A stretch of 64,000 nt of DNA from NCBI GenBank assembly GCA_002812745.2, contig NCSJ02000075.1, forward strand, positions 62,001 to 126,000, in the 5' to 3' direction. A program made the position numbers and the translations under genes. Below, in pieces: positions 35,101 to 46,517 of this stretch (position 1 is its first letter; every line of letters starts with the position of its first letter). This DNA is from Scytalidium lignicola. Lineage: Eukaryota; Ascomycota; Leotiomycetes. The notes under the pieces were generated by a model. That model was not told the DNA's origin. It searched no databases and was given only the letters and a program-made list of their open reading frames with translations.

Positions 35101-35539
35101 CTTGCTACACAACGACCTCAGCTACCCCCACGAAGAGTGGTCGCAGTGGCGCTATCATCCGAAAAAGCACACCTCCATCGTGGACCCCATTTTCAGTGAT
35201 CTGTTGGACTTCCTTGTCGGCCGGGAGCTCTTCGTAACAGAGGGTGGGCTGCTAGGCTTAGCTAACACTGGGACGCAGGGTATCCAAAAAGGAGATGACC
35301 TCCTCTTGCTCGAAGGCATGTCGTTTCCTCTGATCGCGAGGCTGGAACCACATCCCAAACTCGGCAACCCGAAAAAAAGACGGAGGGAAGTGCCTACAGT
35401 GAGGATGCGGAGGGAGATCTTGGGAACGGCGGTGGTCAGGGATATTGACCCTCAAGGTGGCGATTTGGATAATGTGACGTGGCCGGAGGGCTTTGAGCCG
35501 ATCTCGGGACCTAACAGAGGAGCTCTACGGTTCAAGTAG
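32190..35539 (+). CDS. HET-domain (heterokaryon incompatibility) protein, frame shift at an A9 run
   Basis: Large intracellular self/non-self recognition protein. The HET domain lies at about 32790-33090: YEALSYAWGSDSG, IRVNGLTQLVMPNLYSAL, LWVDSICINQTDLEERSQQV and ARRTIIYLGPS. It continues with SRSWWERVWILQEYQ and DIVYGVRELIDP. The frame runs 32467-33951, stops just after an A run (33944-33952), and the protein continues in the next frame to 35539 (DACILDGVLLMDGWLLDEIV, then an acidic linker and a C-terminus with GIQKGDDLLLLEGMSFPLIA). With eight A instead of nine the two frames join, so a sequencing or assembly error is likely; a true allele-inactivating shift is also possible. The N-terminus is uncertain: ATG 32190 plus an intron, or ATG 32527. 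Confidence 0.82.
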
Positions 35540-36431
35540 ACTTCGGTTTTATAGCGAAAGAGAAAAGGGCGAAAGAGATTAGTTGAAACCGACGACAGTA
35601 GAGCACACTCGGTTTGTGGTATATCGACTGGCTATTTTACTGGGCGCAAGAAGCAAAGCGGTAGTAATAATGTTAGTTAGCAGGATTGTTTGGTGAGAAA
35701 AGGTGATCTTTGAGGATTTTAGGAGTCATTATGAATATAAATGTAGTTAAACTCACCTTCGTCCTGTATGATGTGGTCTGTTGCTAGCCCATGGAAGAGT
35801 GGTGATTTGACGTCCAGGTTATATAATTTAAGTAAACCGGGGGTGGATTTAGGTCTCCCCTTTTTTATTCTGTGTAATTAGCTTTTGACAATTTGAACCN
35901 TTTTTCCTTTTTAGAAAAAACGTAAACTATTGAGAAGTTGAATATGGGATAAGCTAAAGTTATACAGTCAATTAAAAAAAAATTCTTAACCCTTAATTGA
36001 CTTTAAGACCTTTTAATTATCTTAACTCCTTTTTTATGCTGTTAACTAAGAACTTTAAGCTATCTCACCTTATTCAGTCTTAATTGAAGAGTCTAAACAC
36101 CGAGGAAATAGACTAACTATTTACAATTAAACAACAAAAGACAATTTTTGCTTGTAAACGCTGTTACTAAGGAAATCTCATTTTCTTAAAAAAAAAAGAA
36201 ACATTTTAATCTCACTATCTCCGCCGCCGCTTTCAGCGTCTCTAACATCGGGGCCACGCGCTTTGCCAATCATATGATCTCAGCTAAATTCTTTAAAGGT
36301 CAACCTTTATGATGAGGCATTCATGCAGAAGCTCAGCCTCATCTTCCAACTCAGCGTCAAGATGCTGTGCGTATTTTTCCTCCTCATCCTCACTAGAGCT
36401 CGAGCAATGCCATGAGCATCGAATATCATAG
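35540..36431. other. AT-rich intergenic
   Basis: About 890 bp. An N precedes a T run near 35900. At 36300-36410 the minus strand is open and Asp/Glu-rich (SSSSEDEEEKYAQHLDAELE), possibly a coding leftover, with no other support. Confidence 0.4.
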
Positions 36432-36953
36432 ATGTCTGTCGGCTTCGGCTTCTCCGCAGGCGATTTTATCGCTGCCCTTCAACTCGTCTCGACCGTTATC
36501 GATGCCCTTCGCGAGAGTGGCGATTCTTCTACTGAGTACCGAGCCCTGATATCGCAACTCTTCATACTAGAAACTGCGTTATTGAAAGTCAAGCGACTCG
36601 AAGTGGATGACAAACAACATGCGGAGGTAATAGCTTTACGGCAAGCTGCATGCCAATGCCAGACGATTGATACGTTCTGGGAGAAGATCAAGAAATATCA
36701 GCCAAGTCTGCGGGCGGGAGGAAGTGGCAGCCGTGTAAAAGATGGGTGGCGGAAGATACAATGGGCACTTTGCAAGAAGGACGACTTGGTCAAGTTCAAA
36801 GCGGACTTAGTTGGACATACCAAGAGTATCGAGTTGTTATTGACGACGCTGCACATGGGTTCCACTCACATTGAAGGCAAAAGACAAGAAAAAAACCAGC
36901 TGGGAAGGTGCAGGAGTCTTACTTTGGGTGCATGCAAAAGCTCACGCAAATAA
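36432..36953 (+). CDS. STAND/NLR-type N-terminal helical domain, stand-alone or truncated
   Basis: A 173-residue protein beginning MSVGFGFSAGDFIAALQLVS, followed by TVIDALRESGDSSTEYRALI, ETALLKVKRLE and FWEKIKKYQPSLRAGG. This is the start of the helical N-terminal domain found on many fungal STAND, ankyrin and NACHT proteins (Helo_like_N-type). In those proteins a nucleotide-binding or repeat region follows. Here the frame ends after KRQEKNQLGRCRSLTL, just past an A7 run, so a frame error, unseen intron or genuine truncation could explain the length. The next 1.3 kb is AT-rich without continuation. The HET gene lies 0.9 kb upstream. Confidence 0.6.
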   Translation: MSVGFGFSAGDFIAALQLVSTVIDALRESGDSSTEYRALISQLFILETALLKVKRLEVDDKQHAEVIALRQAACQCQTIDTFWEKIKKYQPSLRAGGSGSRVKDGWRKIQWALCKKDDLVKFKADLVGHTKSIELLLTTLHMGSTHIEGKRQEKNQLGRCRSLTLGACKSSRK

Positions 36954-38268
36954 TGGATTGCGTCTCAATGTGTGATCGCCTTAATTTTATATAAGAAAAC
37001 CATTTAAAAATTACAAAAATTGAACTTCTTTGTTTAATATAAAGGTCAAACTTCATTATAATATATATATATTAATATGAAATCAAGCATTTTTGATGTA
37101 TAATTCTAAAAATAACTTAAATTAAAGTGGTTAAAGTAGTATGTAATAGTTAAGTTGTATTTAATGTATAATATTATTCTGTTTTTACATACATTTTGCC
37201 AAAACTTTGTAACNTTTTTAGAATTTTCCCATACAAAATTCGAGCAATCACACTTGCTTAGCGATCACACTCGCTTCTACCGACTCCTAGGGAATGCGAG
37301 TAGAGAAAGAGGCTGATTTACCGAGCTGACGATTAACTTTTGGCAAAGCTCAGCAAGGGCAGAGAATTAACGTAGTTCCCGGTCTACCGACCCACTAAAA
37401 TTTACTGCCGAAAACTGTACGTAACGTACATTAATTTCCAACTAGACTCTTGTAACATTTGGAAAACGACTTTGATTTTGGCAAGCCTTTCTCGAAATTA
37501 TACAAAGAATATGCCAACAGCACTTTTGAATAAAATTATTGAGTGGAAGCAATGTCGTGGATGGATCAGATGACTTTCGATGCTACGCCAATAAACCTAG
37601 ATATAATGAGAATGAGAAAGCTAGTTGCAGGGCTTTATATGCAGATCCGGTGCCTAATCGATAATAGAATACAGGGTAATAAATAGGTATTCACGATCAA
37701 ATAGTCACGCGATAGATGTGTGGCGCGCTTTCAATTTAATATAAAGAAATTGCAGAAACAGATTGAGCTATTGATTGCCCTTATACTTTTAGCTTATCGT
37801 TCTATAGTAAAGAAGGATCTAGCAGATATATAGATCACATCATTGCGAATCACATAGGTTAAGATATAAGTAATTAGGTAAAGAATAATTGTTCTCCTGA
37901 AATAAGGTTATTAACAAAGAAAACTAAGGCTTAAAGCTGCCATCTCACCGAGTTTTGTTTAATGCGTACTCTTTAACCCTTCCGAAGATAGCGAGGCTTT
38001 GGCGCAACTCACGGTATTCTATAGACATGATCGACAGTGAATTTCTCAAGCTGGAATGAATACCTTTTCCATGAATCCCCCTTTGTTACCGTAGAACATG
38101 AAGCTAAGACGTTGATAATCCCTTCGCAGCCTAATATCGAGCCTCGCGGGGTAAAGCCGGAGTTACCGCATAACTCCGGGATGCTACGAGGAGGATATCT
38201 TGTGTACTTGAAATGCACTTTCAAAAAGGAGACATTTGGGAAATAAGTCTGAATTGACATATGCTCCG
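36954..38268. other. AT-rich intergenic
   Basis: About 1.3 kb with an N before a T run near 37214. A 40-bp stretch at 37336-37375 (AACTTTTGGCAAAGCTCAGC then AAGGGCAGAGAATTAA) resembles 2127-2163 and may be part of a dispersed repeat. The open frames at 38009-38260 show no family. Confidence 0.45.
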
Positions 38269-39817
38269 ATGGAGTCTAGTGGAAAGGTCTCACGGCGGCA
38301 ACGAAATGCAAGGTCACGACCAGGTACTAAGGTTGAGCTTCAATTCGTCAACGTCGTGCCAAATAGACAAGAGCAGAAGGCTGAGACCCAGGCCATCATT
38401 CGAGCAAATGCGGCCCACTTTCATTGGCGTCACAATCGACCTCCTCGAGATAAATGCAAGCTTAAGAAGTCGAGGGATAGTGTCGTCCATGATCATGATG
38501 AAGTGAACTCATGTACTTCACTACAGTTGAAAAACACCCAGCTCGGGTTTGATGTTGTCGATCCTTTCTCATCTTATGAATGTGATCTCCCTAGAGACTT
38601 CGTCAATCGTTGTATCACTTTTAGTAAGCAGCATGACTCTTTTAGTTCTTACACAGCTAATTGCCTCAAGATGCCCAAGTCATCCTGCCTGCTCTATTCC
38701 CTGGTGATGCCGACAATTTCAACATCAGAGCTAACCTGTTACAGCTTTCAATCTCGAATCCTTGTATGTTGCACATGTTCATTATAGGAGCTTTGATCAA
38801 CTCGCAAGGAACTCCCGGTGCTATTCCTACTGACCGTATTGTTCACGATGTGTTTCGATCCCGCGCCGAGATTGTACGACGTATGAGTACTGTCATGGGA
38901 GATCCGGTAGAAGCTTGCAAGGACATCAATATCTTCGCTATTACTGCATTGGTAAAAATTGGACAGTTTAAAAAGGTGGACGTGCCACTGAAGACACCAA
39001 ATCAAGGTCCTTTGAGAAGTTTGCAGTTCATGAGTTCATTTGGGTTGATGGCGAGCGACCCCGTTCATTTCGATGGACTGTCAAGGTTGATTGAGCTTAA
39101 AGGAGGTTTGGAAAAGATCGAAATGCCAGGACTCGCAGCTCTTATCTCATTGTAAGGTCACCCGTATGTAAGTTAAGATAAAACTAATAGTGTGATAGTG
39201 CGGGACTTCTTATCGGAACTCGGGATCTTACTGCACCACGATACCCAGTAGTGACACTATCATGTCCACCAAAAGAGTTCATCTTTCAGCATCAAGGAGC
39301 TGGCTTCAGTATAGACCAGGATCTTTATATAGTCTTGTCAATGCTAAATAGTTATACTATGATGATTGATGATTTCTCCGAGGGTCGGAAGGACTTGACA
39401 GCAACTGTGCTGATTGATCACAGGAATACGACGCAGCATGCGTTGCTCTCACTTCCACCAATGGTGGGTAGTTCTGAATGCTACCGGCTTGCGGCTCTGA
39501 TTTACAGCCTTCTTGTGATATTTCCACTACCGTATATTGCCTCACCGTTTCAGTGTCTTGTGACGCAATTGAAAATCGCATTGACTGGGTGGGATGGCAG
39601 TGATCAGATGTTGATTTGGGTTCTTACGATGGGAGGAATTGGAGCGATGGGATTGGGTGAGAGAGGTTGGTTTGTGAATAAATTTCGGAGAGCTGTGGCA
39701 AGGATGGGAGTTAGGTCGTGGAACGAAGCAAGGGAGGTCATAAAGATGGGACTCTGGTTTGAAGCGACGAACGATAGAGATGGAATTGACTTCTGGCTTG
39801 AAAGTCAAAATGTCTAA
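38269..39817 (+). CDS. Fungal-specific transcription factor-type protein without zinc cluster
   Basis: Exons 38269-38623, 38671-39151 and 39199-39817 give 485 codons including stop. The N-terminus has a basic stretch (VSRRQRNARSRPGTK) and the pattern LQFVNVVPNRQEQKAETQAI followed by WRHNRPPRDKCKLKKS. This is typical of fungal regulators of the PF11951 type that lack an N-terminal Zn2Cys6 motif. The body is helical (DFVNRCITF, LHMFIIGALINS, FDGLSRLIELKGGLEKIEMP, RYPVVTLSCPPKEF, GLWFEATNDRDGIDFWLES). Both introns are 47 bp with GTAA donors. ATG 38269 is used because the upstream frame has only a TTG. It may regulate the MFS transporter and oxygenase to its right. Confidence 0.72.
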
Positions 39818-40350
39818 AACCGAGGAAATCCCAGGTCGGATGCATAGCTATAGACGCCTAACGCCTTCTGTCACTAGTATTGTGGCCAAATATGCCTAAA
39901 TTATAAAAGTAATTAATTAATTTAGATTAAACTTCACCAAACTTACTTTTTGTCATCTAAGATGGGTTAGTTACAACTGTACTTTGGCCGCTTTACTCGG
40001 GCCCTAATCACCCTCAGCTCATCCAGCTCATCCAGCTATCCTAAGCAATTACAAAGCTCTGCATCTTCCATTTTTAACTTATCGTCAGGGGTCCGTATAT
40101 TTTATACAATTATAGGAGCTCTCTATATACAAGAGTGTATATTGTGTATAGTCGAAAAGGAAAAGTGAAATAAAAGTGTTTTAATTGCAAATTCTTCATC
40201 AGCTTCGCGGAATGAAGAAACGTGCTCAAATCGCTAGAAACCAGTAGCAGAATATCAAAAATAGGACACATGAAAATAGTTAGATCTGATAAGTTATGCT
40301 GCCTATACCCAGAATCTAACGAAAAAACATACTTCCAGCCTCTGATACTT
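39818..40350. other. Intergenic between convergent genes
   Basis: About 530 bp, AT-rich, with CATCCAGCTCATCCAGCT tandem units near 40019-40036. No gene seen. Confidence 0.5.
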
Positions 40351-41900
40351 CTATACTACTGGTGTAGCTGCTGCTGCAATTCTGCGATCCTTCCTCCAAA
40401 CCAGGAGCCACGAAAGAAGAATAGCCGCGATCGCCACAATCAGGAAGCAGAGGCAGATGATATACGACTCATGATACCCCGGCCCAAAAACTGTACTGTA
40501 AACATGAGGACCAACGATACCACCAAACTGTGCACATGCATTGGTTAAACCGATACCGATACCAGCAGCCACGGTGCCGTCAAGCGCTCTAATGCGTTCG
40601 GGCCAGATGACTGGGTACGCGGAGCCTGCGCATGAGGTTGCGACGATGAGACAGAGATACTTGACTACTGGGTTGGGCACAGTGATGAGTATGATGTAAC
40701 AGATTATGGTAGTGGATTCAACTGTTGTTGCATTAGCGGAGCAAAGAAGAGGAAGTTAAGAAAGAATTACTCGAAACAGCGGTTGTCCAGGGTCTGATCC
40801 ATTTCTTGTGTAGCATATACCCTATCGCATTGAGGAAGAGAAAGCAAGCGACATAAGGTGGCTAAAGAAAAGTCAGTATAACGACTCATGAAACAAGCAG
40901 GTAAATGTGTCTCGAACATACGATATTCATCAACTGAGAGAGCGAAGTAGTGGTGAAGCCGAGCTGATAAATAACCGTGGGTAGAGCATAGCTGACACCA
41001 AATCCGCCGATTCCATGGCCAATCCAGTATGTAGCAAATGTATACGTGGTCGGGTCTTTGAAGAGAACTTTGAGGGTTCTGAAGTCCCAATTTCCCTTCT
41101 CCCCCGATGGTGCCGCATCAGATAGTCGCTGCAAGATGAAGGCTCGTTCTTCGGCGTCTAAGAAGCGAGCTGTTTGGGGGTAGTCTGGGAGTCCGAATAG
41201 CGCGACCCACGCCAAAATAATTGCAGGTAGTCCCTCGAGGAGGAAGAGCCATCGCCATCCCGCGAGATGACCCAATCCATCCATGAAACCAATGGCATAC
41301 GCCAAGAGGCCGCTAAGGGCGCTAGAAATCTGGCCGACAGAATAGAAAAAGGCTATCCGCCATGGCATTTCCGTTGGCTTGTACCAGAAGGACATATGGT
41401 AGAGGACGGCTGGATAGAATCCAGCTTCAGCCATACCAATGGCAAAGCGTACGCCCATCATTCCACTGAAATCATGAACTGCTGCGACGGAACATGCGCA
41501 CACGCCCCACATACCAATGAGGACAAACATCCATCTTGACGGCCTAATGCTTTTCAGAAGCAGTGTGTTGGTAGGCTCGAAGATCAAGTAACTGTAGGAG
41601 AAGATGGACAGTGTCCATGCCCATTGGTTTGGGCTGAGGTGTAGTTGCTTCTTGATATTGGTGCCATTTTCGAGATTAATAATTGCTGCATTGGAATAGT
41701 TGGAGGAATCGATGACCCGAAATATGTAAACCAATGAGTAATAGCCAACTAGCCAGAAGTCGACNTTTTTTCAGGACCTTTCTTTCGTATATCTTATCTA
41801 ATAGCCTATCTGCAGATGCACTGTCCTCCAAATCTCCACTTGATTCCGGTTCAATGGCGTAGGAGGTAAAGCCCGCGGTCTGGTCTTTTTCAGTGCTCAT
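40351..41900 (-). CDS. MFS transporter, anion:cation symporter (Dal5/Tna1-like)
   Basis: Plasma-membrane uptake carrier with about 12 helices. It starts at ATG 41900 (MSTEKDQTAGFTSYAIEPES). An N at 41765 before a T run adds a base between ERKVLKK and VDFWLVGYYSLVYIFRVIDS. Family marks: SNYSNAAI after helix 1, FEPTNTLLLK, RFAIGMAEAGFYPAVLYHMS, MPWRIAFFYSVGQISSALSG, GWRWLFLLEGLPAI and ALFGLPDYPQTARFLDAEER. Later exons give PPYVACFLFLNAIGYMLHKK and, at the end, SCAGSAYPVIWPERIRALDG through SWLLVWRKDRRIA. Two introns lie in the second half (about 40700-40920). Such carriers take up small organic anions such as allantoate, nicotinate or pantothenate; which one is not readable. It is divergent from a 2-oxoglutarate oxygenase. 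Confidence 0.85.
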
Positions 41901-42627
41901 CTTGCTCAAGGACAAGAACGGGAAAGCCTATAATTTGAAAAGTTTTATAGGATAGGGGATATTGGAGATAAAACTATACCCTTGAAGACGAGGTGGAAGA
42001 GACCTACGATTGAAAATCGAGGCTATATGAATGCACTCAGATTGCTGAATCCGACGTGACAAATAAATGACTATTAAGACGACATACATGCGTCCTCTCA
42101 GGGTGATTCTATGCCTACTGCTACGAAGATAGTCACTCATATAATGCAGGGATAACATATTTTCACGAGTTAGTTAGACAGGGTATTAACTGTTAACGAT
42201 GATATCATTGATTGATCCTATCACGACATTATTGTCACTTGTAGAAATTGATGAACAAGAACAAGCTGTCTAAATTAAAGAATGGAATGCTATAAGCTTT
42301 CTCTTTAATAGATAAACAATAACTTTAACTTGAGGATTATAGCAAGAGTAAATGCTTCAAACACACTTTGTAAAAGTGGTTTATTTCCGAAGAAGCAAGG
42401 AATTGTAGTTTTATAAAGATTGATACTTTCTTCAGCAGCTTCAAAAATGGGGAATCCTAACAATCAGTGATCTTTCGTCATATGTGCAGATATGCAGCCA
42501 TATCGCACACCTTGCCGAGTTATCCATTTTAATGTATTAAGTGGTACGAAAGTTACTCGACCCTTCAGAGCATTGAAATCGTAAAAAGTTTCTTACTAAA
42601 AAACCCCCCTATCTAACACCGTACATA
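41901..42627. promoter_or_regulatory. Divergent promoter region, transporter and oxygenase
   Basis: The 727-bp AT-rich gap between divergent start codons. No confident element is named. Confidence 0.4.
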
Positions 42628-43867
42628 ATGGCACCATCAGCTACTGAGTCGCTATCATCCAAAGAAGTTCCCAGGAAAATTCTGGTGAAACCTTGGAGCC
42701 GTCCTGCGCCCACGTCCGAAGATCTTGACTGGGCACCACTTGTAAAGATTGATCTGTCTCGTTTTGATGAGCCAGGTGGAAAGCAAGAACTTGCTAAGCA
42801 ACTCTATGATGCGGTTACCCGTGTTGGATTTTGGGTTGTTGTCAATACCGGCATTGACGATGAGCGCGTCCTCAGACAGTTTAGCATTGGTAATACATTT
42901 TTCAAGGAACCATTAGAAGAGAAGCGCACTAATCCTTGCAACTTTGCTGAGGGAGAGTACTTCGGATATCGTGAGAACTCGCGATGGATTGGAGATACTG
43001 GGGTGAAAGAGAACATTGAGATGGTAAAATTACACTTATCCTCTGAGCTTGTAAATCCCTTATTAAGAACTTAAAGCTCAATATCCCTAAAGCGATTCCA
43101 GCTTTTGCGAAGGAGCCTAAGCATGAGATCGTGAAACAGAACTACGACGAAATCGCACAATTCCATCGCGACGTATGGGAGAAGGTTGCCCGGAAGATAT
43201 TTGTTCTTATTTCCATTATTCTTGAGCTACCTGAAAATTACCTCGCCGATGCACACGCATACGATGAGGGATCGGATGATCATCTCCGCTACATGATTTA
43301 CAACGTCAGAACCCAAAGAGAATGGGATCTTGCCCAGGCTTATTCAAAAGGTGGCCACACCGACTTCGGTAGTCTGACTTTGCTCTTTTCGCAACATGTT
43401 GCAGGGTTGCAAATCCGGACACCTGAAGGACAGTGGAAATATGTCAAACCTGTTGAAGGCGGCATTACATGCAACGCTGCTGATACCTTGACTTTCCTCA
43501 CAAAGGGTGAGTGTCCTTGATCATCCAAATGCATCTTTTAAGCTGACTCCTCCGAATAGGATTCGTGAAGTCGACTGTTCACCGTGTTGTGACACCGCCA
43601 GCTGATCAGCTTAATGTGCCTCGATTAGGCTTACTTTACTTCAGCCGACCTGGAGATAAAACACCTATGAAAGCAGTACCGTCGCCTCTGCTCGACCGTC
43701 TTGGTCTCCTGACTGAAGAGGACAAAGATCCTAATCAGGTAGCCGTGAGCGGAACTGAATATGTCCGCGCACGAGTGAAGGATGTTCACCATAAGACTGT
43801 AATCGATAAGCGTGAAGGAACTTCATTCGAGTTCAAGGGTCTAAAGGTTCCGAATTATTATGATTAG
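42628..43867 (+). CDS. 2-oxoglutarate/Fe(II) oxygenase, isopenicillin N synthase-like
   Basis: Soluble oxygenase, 377 residues from exons 42628-43023, 43077-43506 and 43560-43867. The N-terminal domain (DIOX_N) has VKIDLSRFDEPGGKQELAKQ and AVTRVGFWVVVNTGIDDERV. The catalytic core shows the iron triad His-x-Asp in GGHTDFGSLTLLF and the distal His in STVHRVV, plus the oxoglutarate-type Arg in YFSRPGD. All three ligands are present, so it should be active. Relatives hydroxylate, desaturate or cyclise small molecules in secondary metabolism or use nitrogen compounds such as thymine. Its start lies 727 bp from a divergent ACS transporter, which suggests uptake and oxidation of one substrate. Start ATG follows ACCGTACATA closely. 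Confidence 0.9.
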
Positions 43868-45009
43868 GACGGCATGGTCTTGTCCCAGAAAGAGTATTGG
43901 CGTTTTGTTTAATCCCATCGAGATACCAGCTACTTCCTGACTATCTAAGGGGGTTTATCACTCTGACATATTTTTTATGTAGCGCAAGTCTCGGAAAAAC
44001 AAGCAGCCTGGGAGGGATTATCAGATCATCATTATTCCATTATGTTTTAATGTTTATTATTGATTAGTTGTAATTTCCAGAAAGTTTCTCACTAACTGTG
44101 GCAAGAACTCTTTCAATTCATTCTCTAATTGTAGCTACCCAACATAAGCTACCGCCAAAAGACACTGTCCATTTTCCATAAGCCATTAAAAATAAGAGCG
44201 ACTAAGATACGGGCATTAACCCCTCGAACTTCCAAAAGCCGATATTTTCTCTCAACACTACTCATAGACTTCCCAGCAACCTTTAAGAGGCCATCAGGTC
44301 TAGTCAGGGACCATCTATTGATATTAAAGGGTGTGAAGAGTTAATATTATTCAGCAACGGTACCGATTTTCGAGGACTACGCATAGAGAAGCAATGGGGC
44401 TCTGCGCCATATCGCGGTGACAGTCCGATTTTTTGTGAGTCCATGTTGTGCCGTCATCTATTATGTTTTTTCGTGTCGTGATTCCTTGAAGAGAGGATCG
44501 TAAGATTAAGAAACGAACTAAAACGCTTTTTAATATGGAGACGAGAGCGGGTCTACTTTGTTCTTTAATTTAAAATACAAATCTACATACTAATCTCCGA
44601 ACCCCGATTAGGACTAATGCATCCGTGGCTGCATCCACAGGCTCTGCTACTACAGTAGTTAGAGTCAATTAAAAGACATCTTAGAAGCTGTGAATTTTCA
44701 GCGTGCGTAATAGCCTATGCTGTCTTGTTGCCTATAGGACATTACCAAGCGCCCTCATGCAGCTCTTGACATACGTTTTACCCAATTCCTCTTGAAGTCT
44801 TGGAGTACACGTAGGAATCTACGACATGGTAGAGATAATACTAAATCTCGCACCGAGCCCAAAAGAAACCCACATCGTCAACTTGAACTGATTTCATCTT
44901 CAATCGACCCGGTTAACGTCGACGTCTTGGATGTAGCTATAGATCCCTCCATATCACTGAGATATATTTAATAACCCGAAAAGCCCTGTAGCTCATACCT
45001 AGAGGCATT
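43868..45009. other. Intergenic
   Basis: About 1.1 kb with no gene supported. It includes the 3' region of the oxygenase and the 5' flank of the dead oxidase. Confidence 0.5.
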
Positions 45010-46517
45010 ATGCTCTCTCCAGCCACATATCTACTCCGAGCCCTCGTGCTCGCCGTCGCTGTATCAGCCCAACGCTGGTACAACTGGCAATTCGATCTCA
45101 CATGCGCATCCACACTCTACATCACACCAGCCAACGAATCAGATCTCGCAAAACTTGTTCAACAAGAATATCCATGACAGTCTATGATCAAGGTCGTTGG
45201 CAATGGACATGCTTTTGGCAATATGACCACGTGCGTGGATGTCTCCGATACCAATCAAGACTCGTATATTTTTACTCTTACGAACCTAAAGAGCTTTGCA
45301 GTCCATGAAGATAATACAGCCACATTTGGTGCCGGATGGGATCTAGTCGATATTGTCCCAAAACTCTGTGAGAATGGCCTCTCTATTGTTAATCTGGGAA
45401 TCGAACGAGTCTAAAACTATGTCGGCGCATTTACAACCGGAACTCATGGCACTGGAAAAGCATTTGGTAATCTTGCAACTCAAGTCGTCGGATTTCATGT
45501 AATGGATGCTACGGGGAATATCCTCGTTGTCAACCAAACCCATAATGTACACTAGCTGCCCGCCTTCCGGATCTCTCTGGGAGCTATCGGCCTCATCACC
45601 GAAGTGACCATCCAAGCAGAACCTCTCACTTACCTGAAGCGCACTACTCAAGTTTTCACCGGGAGTTCCAACCTCACCAAGATGTATTCAGACGTCTACG
45701 ACCTCTACCAGTAGCACGACCGTATGATAGTTTAGGGTCTGCACATGACCTAGAACACCACGAACTCGAACTGGGCCATCACTCCGCAAATGAGCGTCAC
45801 AAACTGGGAAGAAACAAACATCACCAACGTCTTCAACTGCTCTATAAATTACTGTACAAATGGCTGCGGACATTGCATCCAAGATTACTTCTGCTACGAC
45901 GAAGCCTCAGACGCTGTCTCGACACCTCCAGCCGGCGTCTGCAACCGCTTCTTCTATGCCGAAATCGAACACTTCATGCCCGTGGAAAACTTCGTCTCGG
46001 CCGCCGTCGACTACACCAATTTCCAGCTCGCTGAAGCGCCGAAAATGGCCGCGTACAATAACCTGAACATGATCTATGAGCTGCGTTTTGTGCAAGGCGA
46101 CAAGACGTGGATGTCGCCCGTTAACACGTACAACATGCATAGCATACACAGTCCAGCAACGTGTTCGCAGTGCTAGAAATCGACTGGTATATGACCTACA
46201 ACAACTTCGACACGCTGTACTTCTACCAGTCGCTAGCAGAGCAGTTTACTCTGCAGTTTGGCTACCAGTATAATGCGCGCCCGCATTGGGGCAAGATGAG
46301 TTGGTTTAATAGCATGTATGCGCAGTTTATATACCCGCAATTGAAGGATTTCTTGGACCTGCAGCAGAAGATGGATCCGCAATGTCAGTTTGTGAATAAG
46401 TTTTTAATTGAGCATTTGGGGATTAGTAGGTGCCAGTTTATATTCAAAAACGTCACGAGGCGGAAGCCTGTGTCTAGGGCAGACGCGCCTCAGTTTCTTC
46501 TCAAAGATGAGCTGTAA
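45010..46517 (+). pseudogene. Secreted FAD-linked sugar-lactone oxidase (ALO-like), inactivated
   Basis: Intronless and once about 500 residues. It starts with a signal peptide (MLSPATYLLRALVLAVAVSA). The FAD-binding half has IKVVGNGHAFGNMTTCVDVS, FGAGWDLVDIVPKLCENGLS, VGAFTTGTHGTGKAFGNLAT and FRISLGAIGLITEVTIQAEP. The C-terminal D-arabinono-1,4-lactone oxidase-like half has RPHWGKMSWFNSMYAQFIYP and QCQFVNKFLIEHLGISRC. In-frame stops lie at 45175 (TGA), 45412 (TAA), 45553, 45712, 45733 and 45751 (all TAG), and a one-base shift lies near 46150. Five stops can be read as CAA/CAG-to-TAA/TAG or TGG-to-TAG, the RIP pattern. The rest of the protein is well kept, so inactivation seems fairly recent. 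Confidence 0.85.
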
